Positions 19,571 through 29,146 of a stretch of DNA of 64,000 bases are shown one piece after another. Every line of letters starts with the position of its first letter. Position 1 is the stretch's first letter. The notes under the pieces are model-generated. The model saw nothing but the letters and a program-made list of their open reading frames with translations. It searched no databases and was not told the origin of the DNA. Position numbers and translations under genes: made by a program. This DNA comes from UPXZ01 sp047974405 (GTDB lineage Bacteria; Bacteroidota; Bacteroidia; Bacteroidales; Paludibacteraceae). The stretch spans positions 10,823-74,822 of the forward strand of contig JBKECI010000053.1 in assembly GCA_047974405.1 (NCBI GenBank). The letters run 5' to 3'.

Positions 19571-19891
19571 TCAAGCATCTTCATCTTTTTTTTCGACACT
19601 TTCTTTGGTAAATCTGTTTTTTACATTATTAAATGTCTCTTTCATTTGCTCCCAAATAGATTCTGCTCCATCTTTTATATCGTCCCAAGCATCGTCGGCG
19701 CTGTCGGCAAGTTCTTTCAGTTTGGCTTTGCCTTCCTCTATTTTGGGTTCCAATTCTTTGATTTGCTCATCGTATTTGGCTTTGAGATCGGCAGTGGCAT
19801 CGCTTGCTTTGGCTTTCAGATTTTCCAAATCGTTTTTCCATTCGTCCACCTGGGATTCTACTTGTTGTTGAAATTTCTTTTTCTCCTCCAT
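19571..19891 (-). CDS. Small charged coiled-coil protein
   Basis: A 106-residue, Lys/Glu/Asp-rich protein with no signal peptide or membrane segment. Heptad-like spacing runs from about residue 8 to 95 (for example L-E-N-L-K-A-K-A and I-K-E-L-E-P-K-I-E-E), so a long amphipathic helix or helical bundle is expected. It resembles the small stress-associated coiled-coil proteins annotated in many Bacteroidetes, but I cannot assign a function. It is transcribed alone, with a good promoter about 30 bp upstream and its own terminator. Confidence 0.75.
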   Translation of the reverse strand: MEEKKKFQQQVESQVDEWKNDLENLKAKASDATADLKAKYDEQIKELEPKIEEGKAKLKELADSADDAWDDIKDGAESIWEQMKETFNNVKNRFTKESVEKKDEDA

Positions 19892-19919
19892 AATTTGCTT
19901 GTTTTAAAATAATTATCGA

Positions 19920-19947
19920 CAAATATAATAACAAATATCGTAAACAA
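19920..19947 (-). promoter_or_regulatory. Promoter of the coiled-coil gene
   Basis: Minus strand: TTG (19947-19945), 17 bp, then TATATTTG (19927-19920). This matches the Bacteroidetes -33/-7 pattern and lies 28 bp before the ATG at 19891. Confidence 0.6.
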
Positions 19948-19968
19948 GAGTTTATCTATCAAATTATT

Positions 19969-22398
19969 TTAATCCATGTTTTTTATCATTAAAGGAAATG
20001 AGACAAATTCATGGCCTATTTTTATCCGAAGTATGTAGGTACCCTGCGAAATATCGGAGACATTCAAATACGTATTATGAGTCTCTTTCAACTTTATTCC
20101 CATCAAATTGTACAATTCTATTTTTCCTGTTTTATGTATAGGAGATGATTCTACATAAACAATCTCTACTGTCGGATTGGGAAATATTTTGACATCGGGT
20201 ATGCTCGGCGTTGCGGCTTTGGAAATAATATTGCCGTAAACCAATATATTATCAACAAAAAAACTTCCGGTATTTGACAGCGGAGCCGAAGTCTGAATTA
20301 CTTTAAATCCGGTCAGCATCAAGGAGTCTCCCATAGGTATTAAATTGGTAAGGGATTTCTCTATAAATTTCCATCCTCCATAATGAATGTTGTCCATTTT
20401 CACATCGTATGTGTTTTCTCCATTGAGCAACTTCAGAGTAAGATAGATATCGTTGCCTGACAAATCTCCGTAAATATGCATCCCCACTACAGAATCTTTG
20501 GGTACGATGATATCCGGGCTGTTAAACTCGTACAACGCTTCACCACCCGATTTTTCTGAAAAACTATACGTAAACTTATAGCTGTACGTATCAAACAACT
20601 TGGTTGATGAAGAACTTGATACATTAGCCGATACTACTCCTTTACTCTGAACGGTATTTACCGACATTTTGCCTGTCGTTTCAAAGTTTTCGACAACCGG
20701 TTTATCCGATTGTCGTTCATCAGATGCCGTAAATGGAACAAACAGCGTATCTGCCAGATATACTCCGTCCACATCTTTAATTCCTTTGGCTAATTTTACC
20801 ACATATTTTTCTCCGGGTATAAGATCTTCGGAGAGTGTAAATCGGGTAGATCCATAAGGCGGCTGCACAAAGTTATGAGACAGTGAACGGGGAATTTTCG
20901 GGATAATTTTTCTTTGCTTGTCATACACCTGAATTCCATTGATTAATTCCGCTGTTTGTAGTTCTTTGTCAAACATGAAAGTAAAGGTCGGTAATTTATA
21001 ATCTATGTGTGTTTCATTTTTCATCGGGTAAGATGCCAACATCTTTAATTCGTTTCGCGATGCAGTTTTGAACTGAAATGAGAAATCATTTTCCATATTC
21101 ATCCCGTCAAAATGACGGAGTAGTTTCGACAGGCTTACGGTATATACAGTCGATTTGTCCAACGGTTTGTCAGGTACAAACTCCGCTACATAATGGGCAT
21201 CTTTGAAAATAAATTGTCCGCTTACAGATGGAAAAATGCTGAATGCCTCCCGAAAACTTGCAGGGTCGATATCCCAATTGAATTTGAGCCAAATGGTGGA
21301 TCCCGCCAAAACAGTATCGCTCGCCAACACTTTGGGTGAATAATCGAGTACTTTTGGAGGAGTATTTCTTATTTGATTTAATCCTATATTGTTGTATGAA
21401 ATATTATTAGAATCTACCAAAACGTGTGTTGTATCGTTGTGATAATCCGAATGTTGGGCAATAAGTGTATAATTGCCGGGAGTCAGATTTTTGAAAACAT
21501 ACACACCGTTAAACAGATTGTCGGTAGTATAAACAATATTTCCCGGATTCAATATAACGGTTGCTCCGTTTATCGGCAAATATTCATCGGTTCCCCTCTT
21601 GTAGTAGTTCGCCTCATTTTGCAGGTATTTATCCCTTACAATCCCAGCAATGACACCTGTGGGTATTTGTGCCGATTTGAAATAGGTGCAAAACGATTTT
21701 AAAAAATGCCATGCCTCCAAGTGCCTGTACTCTGAGTTCATCAAACGATATGTTTCGGGGATATAATCGTGCATCGAACCTTCGGAAATAACCCCGGGAA
21801 TAGTCAATCCTCTCATCACACCATAACCGTTGCTCCAGCCCATCACGGTTCTGGCAAAGGTTTTATCACCTCTTACGGCAATTCCCGACGACCAGTTGGT
21901 TAGCTGGTTTTCATATAGATTTTGAGCAATAACCGTACTGATTGCCCGACTCTCTTCCGACATCGGTGTGGGAGTTGGATAGGTATATGAGTCGTTTGGG
22001 TCTTTTCCGGCATAAAGCATCAGCACGCTATTGCCTGTGCCTCCACCGGCATTGCTGTGGATAGAAATCATAAAATCTGCGCCGGAAGCGTTGGCAGCAG
22101 CCACAATTTGAGACAAAGGCAAGTCGTCTGTCGTCGTGTTAGTGGTTCTCGAAATAAAGGTGGTTGCTCCGGCAGCATCTAACATTGCTTTTAGTTGCAA
22201 GCCCTTGTCCAGATTACTCTTCGACTCCCAAAATCCGTTGTGGTCTCCCGAAACAAAAGGGGGAATCACCACATTTCTGTCATCGCTGTCGTAACCGCCA
22301 TGCCCGGGATTGATATATATCCTGATACCGGACATATCTTGTGCCACAATAGAACAGGCAGTTAGGAGCAAGAGCGCAGTAAATATTATATTTTTCAT
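19969..22398 (-). CDS. T9SS-exported N-acetylmuramoyl-L-alanine amidase (Amidase_3)
   Basis: An 809-residue multidomain protein. After a signal peptide ending V-A-Q (residue 20), an Amidase_3 domain spans about 24-240 with likely zinc ligands His33 (N-P-G-H-G-G), Glu58 and His114 (S-I-H-S-N-A-G) and the catalytic Glu206 (I-S-E-G-S). A carboxypeptidase-regulatory-like domain follows (about 250-345), then two Ig-like domains, a beta-sandwich, and a type A T9SS sorting domain from F-P-N-P to the end. It should cleave the peptide from peptidoglycan MurNAc, acting outside the cell. The L-T-A-C at residues 12-15 also fits a lipobox, so lipidation is an alternative. Last gene of a three-gene operon. 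Confidence 0.9.
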   Translation of the reverse strand: MKNIIFTALLLLTACSIVAQDMSGIRIYINPGHGGYDSDDRNVVIPPFVSGDHNGFWESKSNLDKGLQLKAMLDAAGATTFISRTTNTTTDDLPLSQIVAAANASGADFMISIHSNAGGGTGNSVLMLYAGKDPNDSYTYPTPTPMSEESRAISTVIAQNLYENQLTNWSSGIAVRGDKTFARTVMGWSNGYGVMRGLTIPGVISEGSMHDYIPETYRLMNSEYRHLEAWHFLKSFCTYFKSAQIPTGVIAGIVRDKYLQNEANYYKRGTDEYLPINGATVILNPGNIVYTTDNLFNGVYVFKNLTPGNYTLIAQHSDYHNDTTHVLVDSNNISYNNIGLNQIRNTPPKVLDYSPKVLASDTVLAGSTIWLKFNWDIDPASFREAFSIFPSVSGQFIFKDAHYVAEFVPDKPLDKSTVYTVSLSKLLRHFDGMNMENDFSFQFKTASRNELKMLASYPMKNETHIDYKLPTFTFMFDKELQTAELINGIQVYDKQRKIIPKIPRSLSHNFVQPPYGSTRFTLSEDLIPGEKYVVKLAKGIKDVDGVYLADTLFVPFTASDERQSDKPVVENFETTGKMSVNTVQSKGVVSANVSSSSSTKLFDTYSYKFTYSFSEKSGGEALYEFNSPDIIVPKDSVVGMHIYGDLSGNDIYLTLKLLNGENTYDVKMDNIHYGGWKFIEKSLTNLIPMGDSLMLTGFKVIQTSAPLSNTGSFFVDNILVYGNIISKAATPSIPDVKIFPNPTVEIVYVESSPIHKTGKIELYNLMGIKLKETHNTYLNVSDISQGTYILRIKIGHEFVSFPLMIKNMD

Positions 22399-22410
22399 AC
22401 TATCGGTATG

Positions 22411-23325
22411 TTATCTAATTTCTATTTCTGTAAGAATTAATTTCCCTTTTGCCGTATTGTAAGCAATTTTTCCACCTTTGGAAGATGCGGTAGGATACAT
22501 AGCTATCTGAGAGGTGGGGCTAATTTGTTTCGTTGTTTTTCCATCTATCGACTTTATCAATATCGAAGATGAGACAATAAATTGTCCGTTGTCCTTATCC
22601 TGCATGCCCACCACAAAATCATCGTTATACCAAACAGGTGCGTTGAGATAGCCTAACTTAGCGATAATGTTTCCGTTTAAATCGCAAATACAGGTACCTT
22701 TTCCCACAGCCGTAAACAGTATTTTTTTATTGTCGGGTGAGAGTGAGACCCATATATAAGAGTTGTCTCCGGAGAGCGGTCTTAGTTGTTTTTTTTCTCC
22801 GTTGCGGTACACATAAATATTCAAATCTTCGCTACTCGCATATACTGGCAGCGTTTTGGTGGTTTTGCCAAAGGTAGATTTCACCAAATACTTGCCGGTC
22901 AGTACCAACACTCCGTTGTGATAACTTTGTGCTTGCCGCATATTTCGTTGCATCGGGAGCATTTGCACACTCCTGTTGGTAGCGAGATCAAAACTCTCCA
23001 ACGCATCGTACCTTATTCTATTTTCAAAATTGGTATTTCTATAAAATATCTTTGTGTCGTCATCTCCAAAAACGGGATAATAGCCTGCATTTTGAGTATG
23101 GGAAATCTCTTTGACCTGCTTTGTATTAAAATCATACATACAAAGCCCTTTGTAGCTTTCGGCAGAAAAAAGCAGCTTGTCTCCATCCGAATTAAACGTG
23201 GGATAAAACGCCTGCGTTTTTAATTGAATCTCAGACTGTTTCTTTATCTTTATTGTTTGCGCCGAAAAAGTTGCTACCGCCAAACAAAATACAACAACCG
23301 TCAGTTCTAATTTCAATGTATTCAT
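22411..23325 (-). CDS. Exported PD40/TolB-type beta-propeller protein
   Basis: A 304-residue protein with a signal peptide ending at S-A-Q (about residue 23). The remainder consists of repeated propeller blades of the PD40 type, visible as F-N-S-D-G-D-K-L-L-F-S-A, V-F-G-D-D-D-T-K-I-F-Y and L-S-P-D-N-K-K-I-L-F-T-A. No catalytic motif or sorting domain is present, so it may stay in the periplasm as a binding or scaffold protein. Its start overlaps the end of the upstream phosphodiester glycosidase gene by 4 bp and it is 12 bp before the amidase gene, so all three are translationally linked. Confidence 0.8.
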   Translation of the reverse strand: MNTLKLELTVVVFCLAVATFSAQTIKIKKQSEIQLKTQAFYPTFNSDGDKLLFSAESYKGLCMYDFNTKQVKEISHTQNAGYYPVFGDDDTKIFYRNTNFENRIRYDALESFDLATNRSVQMLPMQRNMRQAQSYHNGVLVLTGKYLVKSTFGKTTKTLPVYASSEDLNIYVYRNGEKKQLRPLSGDNSYIWVSLSPDNKKILFTAVGKGTCICDLNGNIIAKLGYLNAPVWYNDDFVVGMQDKDNGQFIVSSSILIKSIDGKTTKQISPTSQIAMYPTASSKGGKIAYNTAKGKLILTEIEIR

Positions 23326-25757
23326 TTTTTTATTATTTTGATTGTTTCCGAAACATTGTCCTGTCCCGATATTTGTATCAAATAGGCACCTCTATTAAGT
23401 TCTTTTATCGGTAAACGGATATTAGTAGAATAATTTGAAAAATTCCATGCATTAATTATCTGCCCCGATAGGTCATACAACTTTATTTTAATCAAATTTG
23501 AATAACTATTTTTTAGATGAATATTAATTTCTTCTTTAACAGGATTTGGATATATCTGCCAGTCCGACATTTTTTCGGGCGAGGTGTAGGTAATATCATA
23601 TCCGTTATAGCATAAAGTAATATTTTTTATACCCAACCGATAAGAGTGTCCGGAGGTTTGAGCAGCCAAATAGAAATTGAGGTATTCGAGCCAAACAGGG
23701 TAAACTGCCATATCTTTAGTATCAAACAAATTATCCAACGGCAAAACAATTTCGGTATCGGTATTCGAAAGAAAATTTGCATATTCCTTTGTTGTGCTTT
23801 GCGTTGCGTTGTTTGCCTTAAGCGAAAGCACCATTTTGGAGAGCATTACATCTCCCATGTTTAAGCCTATTTTCATCGTATCGGGAAGGCTGTAAAAAGG
23901 AATTTTATGAATAAATTTCAAATAAGGAGCCCGCGTTGCCGCAAAAACATAGTCCACAACAGCTCCCGTACTCCACCCCGTGGGTAAATTATCGTTGCTG
24001 ATTTTGGCATTCAAAGCCGGCGACGATTCCAATGTCCAATTGTCGATACTGATATCATCAAAAAGAATTGTACCGGATTGAGGGATTTCTACAACGACTT
24101 TCATACTATCTTTATATGTCCCTAAGCTTCCGGTAATCATTGTCTCGCCATTTTTCAATCCCCTAAGAACTCCTTGTGCCATACTGCATACTTCAGGGTC
24201 TTTTACACTCCATGTGAGCGCATCGGGATATACAAGCATCGTATTTAGCCCTATAATACTTTGCACTTCAACAGGATATTCTTTTCTACTATCTATCAGC
24301 ACAGAGTCGAGTCGTATGGCTATCGCCGCATCGGTTACTATCTCAATTCGTACTGTGGCACCAATGCCGTTGTAATGGGCGGTCAATATTCCATCGACTC
24401 CTCCGGATGCGACAAACTCGCCTTTGTCGTTTATCAGTCCTACATTTTCATCGCAACTCAACGCTACGCTCTGAACGTCGGTATTGACAAGCATTCCATA
24501 CTGGTTGTATCCCAGAAACTTTGGTTTGAACACACCGTATCGGGGTAATTTGATGGCGGTTTCGTATGCGCAGATTTCGGAAATTTCGTTGTCGGACGGA
24601 GCCGATGATACAATGTAAATTCCATTGGCAACAGCTCTTTCGCTACCATCGCTCGGTGTATTCATTGACCCAAAATTTCTGACAAACAGACAACTTGAGC
24701 CTCCTCCATCCAAATTGACAGCTTCGTAAGCTCCGGCAGACAACATCAATTCTGCCAACTCTTTGGTAGAGGCTCCGGCAGATACACCTCTTCCGTCCAC
24801 CACACAGTGATATGCCGTTTTTTTATCTTTTGAATAACCAAAACCGGTACGCGGATGTAAGTCTGCCCACACTTGATCGGTAGTGGGTACTCCGTTCTTC
24901 AGCATCATTGTTCGGTGGTCGCCGGCAACGACTTCCGAATAGGGATTGGAAGCTCCATCAATGGTTACGTTTTGTATAATGTCCACCTCATCGTTTACCG
25001 CCAAAGCATTCAAAAATGTCTGAGCCACACCATGTCCCGACAGCACCGCATATCCTTCGGGAATTTTCATATTGCCCACGTTGATTTCCATATTGATTAC
25101 TTTTCCCTTCAGCATCTTATTCACTCCCCACGTTTCTCCGGCTTGCAACTGTATCAAAACTTCTGTACCGTACGGGTTGGTGTGGGTATATTTTCCGTTT
25201 AGTTTATTGTAAAGCACCAATTCGTCCTTGTTTCTCAAATGATTGGTATGGGCAATGGAGTAAGTATTTCCATTAAACGATACACTCCCCGAGAATGCCA
25301 TAATACCGATATACGGCACTTTATTTTCGTCTATTGCCATTACAGGATAGCTTATGGCACGCGTCCCCATTTCACTCTCCACCATGCTGCCTCCCGTAGG
25401 CATTCCGTAATAGGTGGCTGCCGTGTTGTAAAAATCGCCGTTTGTACCTGCAAAATAGACTAAATCTTTTTTTGATTTACGCTTAGCGACATCGGTTGGT
25501 CTTTCTGTAGAGTAAATGGAATCTCCCCCCAAAGCTGATTTGTACGAAATATAAGGATTGGTTAAATCGGATTTCAAAAAGAAAACATTGAGCCGTTTAG
25601 CCCCACGAAGTTCTACTGCCGTATAATAAGTTCCGGGACCTACTTTAAAATTTGCCACCGTATCAATCCGATACGATCTGCCATCGATAACAATATTGCC
25701 TGCATAGCAAATCGAAAAAGAAAGGAAAAGAAAGAAAAATGGGTACAGTTTTTTCAT
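23322..25757 (-). CDS. T9SS-exported phosphodiester glycosidase (NAGPA/DUF2233 family)
   Basis: An 811-residue protein with a signal peptide (cleavage near residue 19). A NAGPA-type catalytic domain covers about residues 70-385 and carries the hallmark N-L-D-G-G-G-S-S near residue 350, together with G-D-F-Y, D-G-R-G and G-F-G-Y. Beta-sandwich domains follow and a type A T9SS sorting domain closes the protein (I-Y-P-N-P-V to K-I-I-K-K). The family includes the animal uncovering enzyme that removes GlcNAc from a GlcNAc-phosphate diester, so a surface role in cutting phosphodiester-linked glycans is expected. First gene of the operon with the PD40 and amidase genes. Confidence 0.9.
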   Translation of the reverse strand: MKKLYPFFFLFLSFSICYAGNIVIDGRSYRIDTVANFKVGPGTYYTAVELRGAKRLNVFFLKSDLTNPYISYKSALGGDSIYSTERPTDVAKRKSKKDLVYFAGTNGDFYNTAATYYGMPTGGSMVESEMGTRAISYPVMAIDENKVPYIGIMAFSGSVSFNGNTYSIAHTNHLRNKDELVLYNKLNGKYTHTNPYGTEVLIQLQAGETWGVNKMLKGKVINMEINVGNMKIPEGYAVLSGHGVAQTFLNALAVNDEVDIIQNVTIDGASNPYSEVVAGDHRTMMLKNGVPTTDQVWADLHPRTGFGYSKDKKTAYHCVVDGRGVSAGASTKELAELMLSAGAYEAVNLDGGGSSCLFVRNFGSMNTPSDGSERAVANGIYIVSSAPSDNEISEICAYETAIKLPRYGVFKPKFLGYNQYGMLVNTDVQSVALSCDENVGLINDKGEFVASGGVDGILTAHYNGIGATVRIEIVTDAAIAIRLDSVLIDSRKEYPVEVQSIIGLNTMLVYPDALTWSVKDPEVCSMAQGVLRGLKNGETMITGSLGTYKDSMKVVVEIPQSGTILFDDISIDNWTLESSPALNAKISNDNLPTGWSTGAVVDYVFAATRAPYLKFIHKIPFYSLPDTMKIGLNMGDVMLSKMVLSLKANNATQSTTKEYANFLSNTDTEIVLPLDNLFDTKDMAVYPVWLEYLNFYLAAQTSGHSYRLGIKNITLCYNGYDITYTSPEKMSDWQIYPNPVKEEINIHLKNSYSNLIKIKLYDLSGQIINAWNFSNYSTNIRLPIKELNRGAYLIQISGQDNVSETIKIIKK

Positions 25758-25885
25758 TATGTCTTATTTTTTATTTTCTGATTTTTCTCGGACAAAATTC
25801 ACAAACCAAGTAATTGCAGCCTGCCACAATATACTCTTTTCAAAATTTTCACAAAAGATATTTTTATTAATATTTATTTTACAGA

Positions 25886-25914
25886 CAAAGATATGTATAA
25901 TTTTTATAAATCAA
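25886..25914 (-). promoter_or_regulatory. Promoter of the phosphodiester glycosidase-PD40-amidase operon
   Basis: Minus strand: TTG (25914-25912), 18 bp, TATCTTTG (25893-25886). This is a good Bacteroidetes promoter and predicts a leader of about 120 nt before the ATG at 25757. Confidence 0.65.
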
Positions 25915-25995
25915 TGTTGTTTTTTGAAATTATTTTAAAATATGACGATTAAACATCCCATCATTATATTATCATTGTTGCCCGATTTACCTTTT

Positions 25996-26032
25996 AAACA
26001 CCGACAGGGGCAATATGCTCCTGTCGGTGTTT
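25996..26032. terminator. Strong hairpin terminator downstream of tonB
   Basis: AAACACCGACAGG and CCTGTCGGTGTTT form a perfect 13-bp stem, extendable by three inner pairs around an AATAT loop. The plus strand has the better T-run (TTTTT), but the only gene ending nearby is tonB on the minus strand (end 26145). It may act in both directions. Confidence 0.8.
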
Positions 26033-26144
26033 TTCGCCACATGCCGGTAGATACAATCTCTACAGAGATGTGTTGAATTAGTTATTTTTAGAATTTGTTT
26101 TGCAAATCACTACAGTTCAACTCAGCTTTGATAGTAAGCGCACT

Positions 26145-26975
26145 CTATTTCAGTTGAAAATTAACAGGAACCGTAAATTTTACTCTCACAGCTCTTCCAT
26201 CTTGTTTCCCCGGTATCCATTTTGGCATAGATTTGATTACACGTACAGCTTCGGCATCCAAACTTTTATCTACGCCCCGAGCTATGTGGACATTCTCAAT
26301 AGAGCCATCCTTCCCAACAACAAACTGTACGGTAACCTTACCTTGTACGCCTACCTCTGCCGCCACCACAGGATACACTATGTGTTCTTTGAGATATTTT
26401 AGCAGTTCGGTTTCGCCTCCAGGAAAGGTGGGCATTATCTCTACGATTTCTTTCACAGATTCATCAACGGTATTGTCGGCTACAATCAATTTATTCCCTT
26501 CCAACTCTTTAATGTTGATTCCGTCTTCACTCCCATCTTTGACTGTTGCAACCGATATTACATCTTTATTTCTCATCAATTCTTCCTGCCCTTTCAGTTC
26601 GTCTTCTTCCTTTACTTTCTCGTCGGGTTCTATTTTGGGAGTTGTAAATTTGATACTGTTTTTCAGTTTTACTTCAGGCTCTGGAGCTTGATAAACTTTT
26701 TGGATATTTTCATCCGGTACTTTGGGCTTAGACATATCAATGATAGATAACTTAACACTGCCGTTTGCCTCCGTACTATCAGTTTGGACCCCAAACATAT
26801 GGGTCAGTCTGGGGATTGAAAATGCAAACAAAGCAAATACCGCTACTACCACATAAGCTATCAAATGCCGTTTGGAAGAGTTATTGCGGATTTCATAAGC
26901 TCCATACTCTTTGTTTTTCCCTTCAAAAATGATGTTGCACCATTCTTGAGATGTCAAATTAATTTCTCGTGCCAT
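26145..26975 (-). CDS. tonB: Energy transducer TonB
   Basis: A 276-residue protein. The N-terminal cytoplasmic segment has the Bacteroidetes-typical F-E-G-K-N-K-E-Y-G-A-Y-E-I-R (residues 17-30), followed by one membrane helix (about 37-55), a Pro/Lys/Glu-rich periplasmic spacer and a C-terminal TonB domain (about 195-276) with G-K-V-T-V-Q-F-V-V and P-K-W-I-P-G-K-Q. It links inner-membrane ExbBD energy to outer-membrane receptors, of which this window encodes at least four (two SusC, two TBDT). ExbB/ExbD are not in the window. Transcribed alone between two terminators. Confidence 0.94.
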   Translation of the reverse strand: MAREINLTSQEWCNIIFEGKNKEYGAYEIRNNSSKRHLIAYVVVAVFALFAFSIPRLTHMFGVQTDSTEANGSVKLSIIDMSKPKVPDENIQKVYQAPEPEVKLKNSIKFTTPKIEPDEKVKEEDELKGQEELMRNKDVISVATVKDGSEDGINIKELEGNKLIVADNTVDESVKEIVEIMPTFPGGETELLKYLKEHIVYPVVAAEVGVQGKVTVQFVVGKDGSIENVHIARGVDKSLDAEAVRVIKSMPKWIPGKQDGRAVRVKFTVPVNFQLK

Positions 26976-27065
26976 AATTTTTTTTCTTTTTTGATTGATT
27001 AATAAATTTAAATCAGCAGAAAAATTGTCGACTATTTTCGCTTTACTTATCTAACGCAAAAGTAA

Positions 27066-27092
27066 AGCCCGTACCTCAAACTTGTACGGGCT
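27066..27092 (-). terminator. Terminator of the TPR/HTH regulator gene
   Basis: AGCCCGTAC and GTACGGGCT form a perfect 9-bp stem with a 9-nt loop; on the minus strand it is followed by TTTACTTTT. It lies 85 bp past the regulator's stop codon. A -7-like TACTTTTG for tonB (27064-27057) abuts it. Confidence 0.8.
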
Positions 27093-27176
27093 ATTTTGTA
27101 AATTAACGGCACAAACACCTATAAACACCTGTATTACAAATAAATACACAATACCACATTAATGCTAAAAAAGTAG

Positions 27177-28925
27177 TTAATCACCTTCACTTTTGAAAAT
27201 ATCCAGTATTTCTATCCGGTTTTCTTCCATTTTTTTCTTTAATTTAGATTTCCTCACACGGATACTTTCTATTGAGCTATTGAAAAGTATTGCCATTTGC
27301 TGGTTATCCGATCCGGTGGCTATAAAAGCCAGCATCATCTTTTCGTTATCGTTAAACAGTTTGCTCTGCTCTTGCTCTATTCCTGTCAAATTTAAGAATA
27401 AAGTATCGTTCAAAAATTGATTATCGTTAATTTTTATTGCCCGAACATAGTTTTTATATTCGCTCTCGATACGCTCCAGCATCAACGAATTTTTTGATAT
27501 GTAGGCGTGGTTTTTCAAATCCGACAAAAGATTTTTTACATCTAAGTTTCTCCTTGATATTTGGTGAAATATGGGTAACACAAACTGCTTTTCTACAAGC
27601 TTTCTCTCTGCAAGTTGCTTTTCCAATTCAAGTTGCTTTTCATGCTCTTCCGTTATTTTCATTTCCTGTTCAAGGATTCTGTTTTCCTGCGCCATATACC
27701 TTTCATTATCTTTCCTTGCTCTTGCTATATTCCTATATATTAGCGCAGTAACAATAAATATAAAAACCAGCATCATTATCGTAAACTGCAACCACATATT
27801 GTCACTTTTCCATTTCATTGCTTTTCGCTGTGTTTCTGAGACATCATATTTTCTTTCCAGCTCCAATATATGCGTATTTAGCCTATTCGTAATAGTCTTA
27901 TACAAAATAGAATACACCTGACGATAAGCTTCGCTACTTTTTTGATAGTTTTTCATTTGCGAGGCTATTTCCGCTACATTCAGATAGTAGTAGTAATTCA
28001 GATAATAAGAGGTATCTGCGATATTTGTTATTGCCAGTTCTCCGTAATATAAGGCGCTATCCAAACGGTGAAGAAATTTGTAATTTTCGGATATTCTAAA
28101 ATAATCGGATAAAATTGATTCTTTGTCGCCTTTCTTTGTGTCTGCTTCCAATAGCTCATAGTCAATTTTCAAAGCGTTGCGGTATCTTTTTTTCGCGTTA
28201 TGGTAAACCGATTCGGCATTTCGAACATCTCGAATTTGCTCGTCAGAAATAGTTCGAAAATTTTGCAATGTTTCCAAAATTGATTTTGCGGTAAAAAAGT
28301 CAAGCGCTTTGATACGATTCCAATATAACTCTCTGTAGGTTTTGAAAAGAATCGTGCTGTCTTTTAAAATTTCAGCGACAAAAAGAGCTTGTTTCAAATA
28401 TTTGTGCGACTGCCCCACATCGTTGTTTTTGTTGAGTATCACTCCCAGATAGTAATAAGCGGTTTGCTTGTCGTCGAGTTTCAATCCCCTGCTTGCATCC
28501 GACTCATCCGACAAACTCAACGCTTTTTTTATCGGTTCGTAGGCTTTGCTGTCTGATATCCCTGCCTGAAAACGTACAACACCTTGATACAGCAAGCCTC
28601 TCAAATAATTTTGGGAAAGACGCTTGGAAAAACGAGAAAATTCTTCCACAAAACCATTTACAACAGAGTCCGTATGAAAAGCGTTTCCTGTTTTTTCCGT
28701 AGCAATAATCTTTATCAGTCTTTGATATGCCAAATTGTACTCGGAAAGCTTATGCCTAGGTATAGAATCTATATGGGTATAAACATACTGCGGATATTTA
28801 TAAACCAAACTATCCATTTGGGCAAGTCGTATATCCGTATCATCTCCCGTTGCTTTATTGCAAGTTGCCAACAGAACAACAAGGAGTGGCAAGTAAAAAT
28901 AATGTATCAATTTTGTCCTATACAT
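27177..28925 (-). CDS. Membrane-bound TPR protein with C-terminal HTH (DUF6377-like regulator)
   Basis: A product of 582 residues from ATG 28925; a longer frame from 28976 would put 17 residues before the signal sequence. The order is an N-terminal hydrophobic segment (about 9-22, ending A-T-C-N-K, a marginal lipobox), helical TPR-like repeats to about residue 375, one membrane helix (about 385-408), a long charged coiled coil, and a C-terminal domain with E-K-M-M-L-A-F-I-A and S-I-E-S-I-R-V-R-K-S-K-L, which resembles the DNA-binding helices of LuxR-type HTH domains. The likely topology is a periplasmic TPR sensor and cytoplasmic DNA-binding tail. Target genes are unknown; tonB lies downstream but behind a terminator. 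Confidence 0.75.
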   Translation of the reverse strand: MYRTKLIHYFYLPLLVVLLATCNKATGDDTDIRLAQMDSLVYKYPQYVYTHIDSIPRHKLSEYNLAYQRLIKIIATEKTGNAFHTDSVVNGFVEEFSRFSKRLSQNYLRGLLYQGVVRFQAGISDSKAYEPIKKALSLSDESDASRGLKLDDKQTAYYYLGVILNKNNDVGQSHKYLKQALFVAEILKDSTILFKTYRELYWNRIKALDFFTAKSILETLQNFRTISDEQIRDVRNAESVYHNAKKRYRNALKIDYELLEADTKKGDKESILSDYFRISENYKFLHRLDSALYYGELAITNIADTSYYLNYYYYLNVAEIASQMKNYQKSSEAYRQVYSILYKTITNRLNTHILELERKYDVSETQRKAMKWKSDNMWLQFTIMMLVFIFIVTALIYRNIARARKDNERYMAQENRILEQEMKITEEHEKQLELEKQLAERKLVEKQFVLPIFHQISRRNLDVKNLLSDLKNHAYISKNSLMLERIESEYKNYVRAIKINDNQFLNDTLFLNLTGIEQEQSKLFNDNEKMMLAFIATGSDNQQMAILFNSSIESIRVRKSKLKKKMEENRIEILDIFKSEGD

Positions 28926-29041
28926 TTTCGGATGGTATATTTTTTTTACAAAAAAAAAGAAAGTTTTAAGAAACAACTTGATTACCCACCATTCAATCGA
29001 AAATGTCTATTCTAACTGTTTCTCAAATGTATCCTATCAGA

Positions 29042-29049
29042 CAAATATA
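29042..29049 (-). promoter_or_regulatory. -7 element of the TPR/HTH regulator gene
   Basis: The minus strand reads TATATTTG, a consensus match. A TTG at 29066-29064 is 14 bp away, shorter than usual. The leader would be about 110 nt. Confidence 0.4.
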
Positions 29050-29146
29050 GCCAAAAATATTTTCAAATAGTGGCAAAAATGAAAATAGTGAACGTTTTTT
29101 GCGCCCACTATTTTTCTGTTATAATTATCTAAAAGAGAGAAGTCTT

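Larger units (their letters stand above)
25758..26144. other. 387-bp intergenic region upstream of the phosphodiester glycosidase operon
   Basis: It contains the operon promoter (25886-25914) and a strong hairpin (25996-26032), both described separately. No coding frame or RNA gene was recognised in the remainder. Confidence 0.5.
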
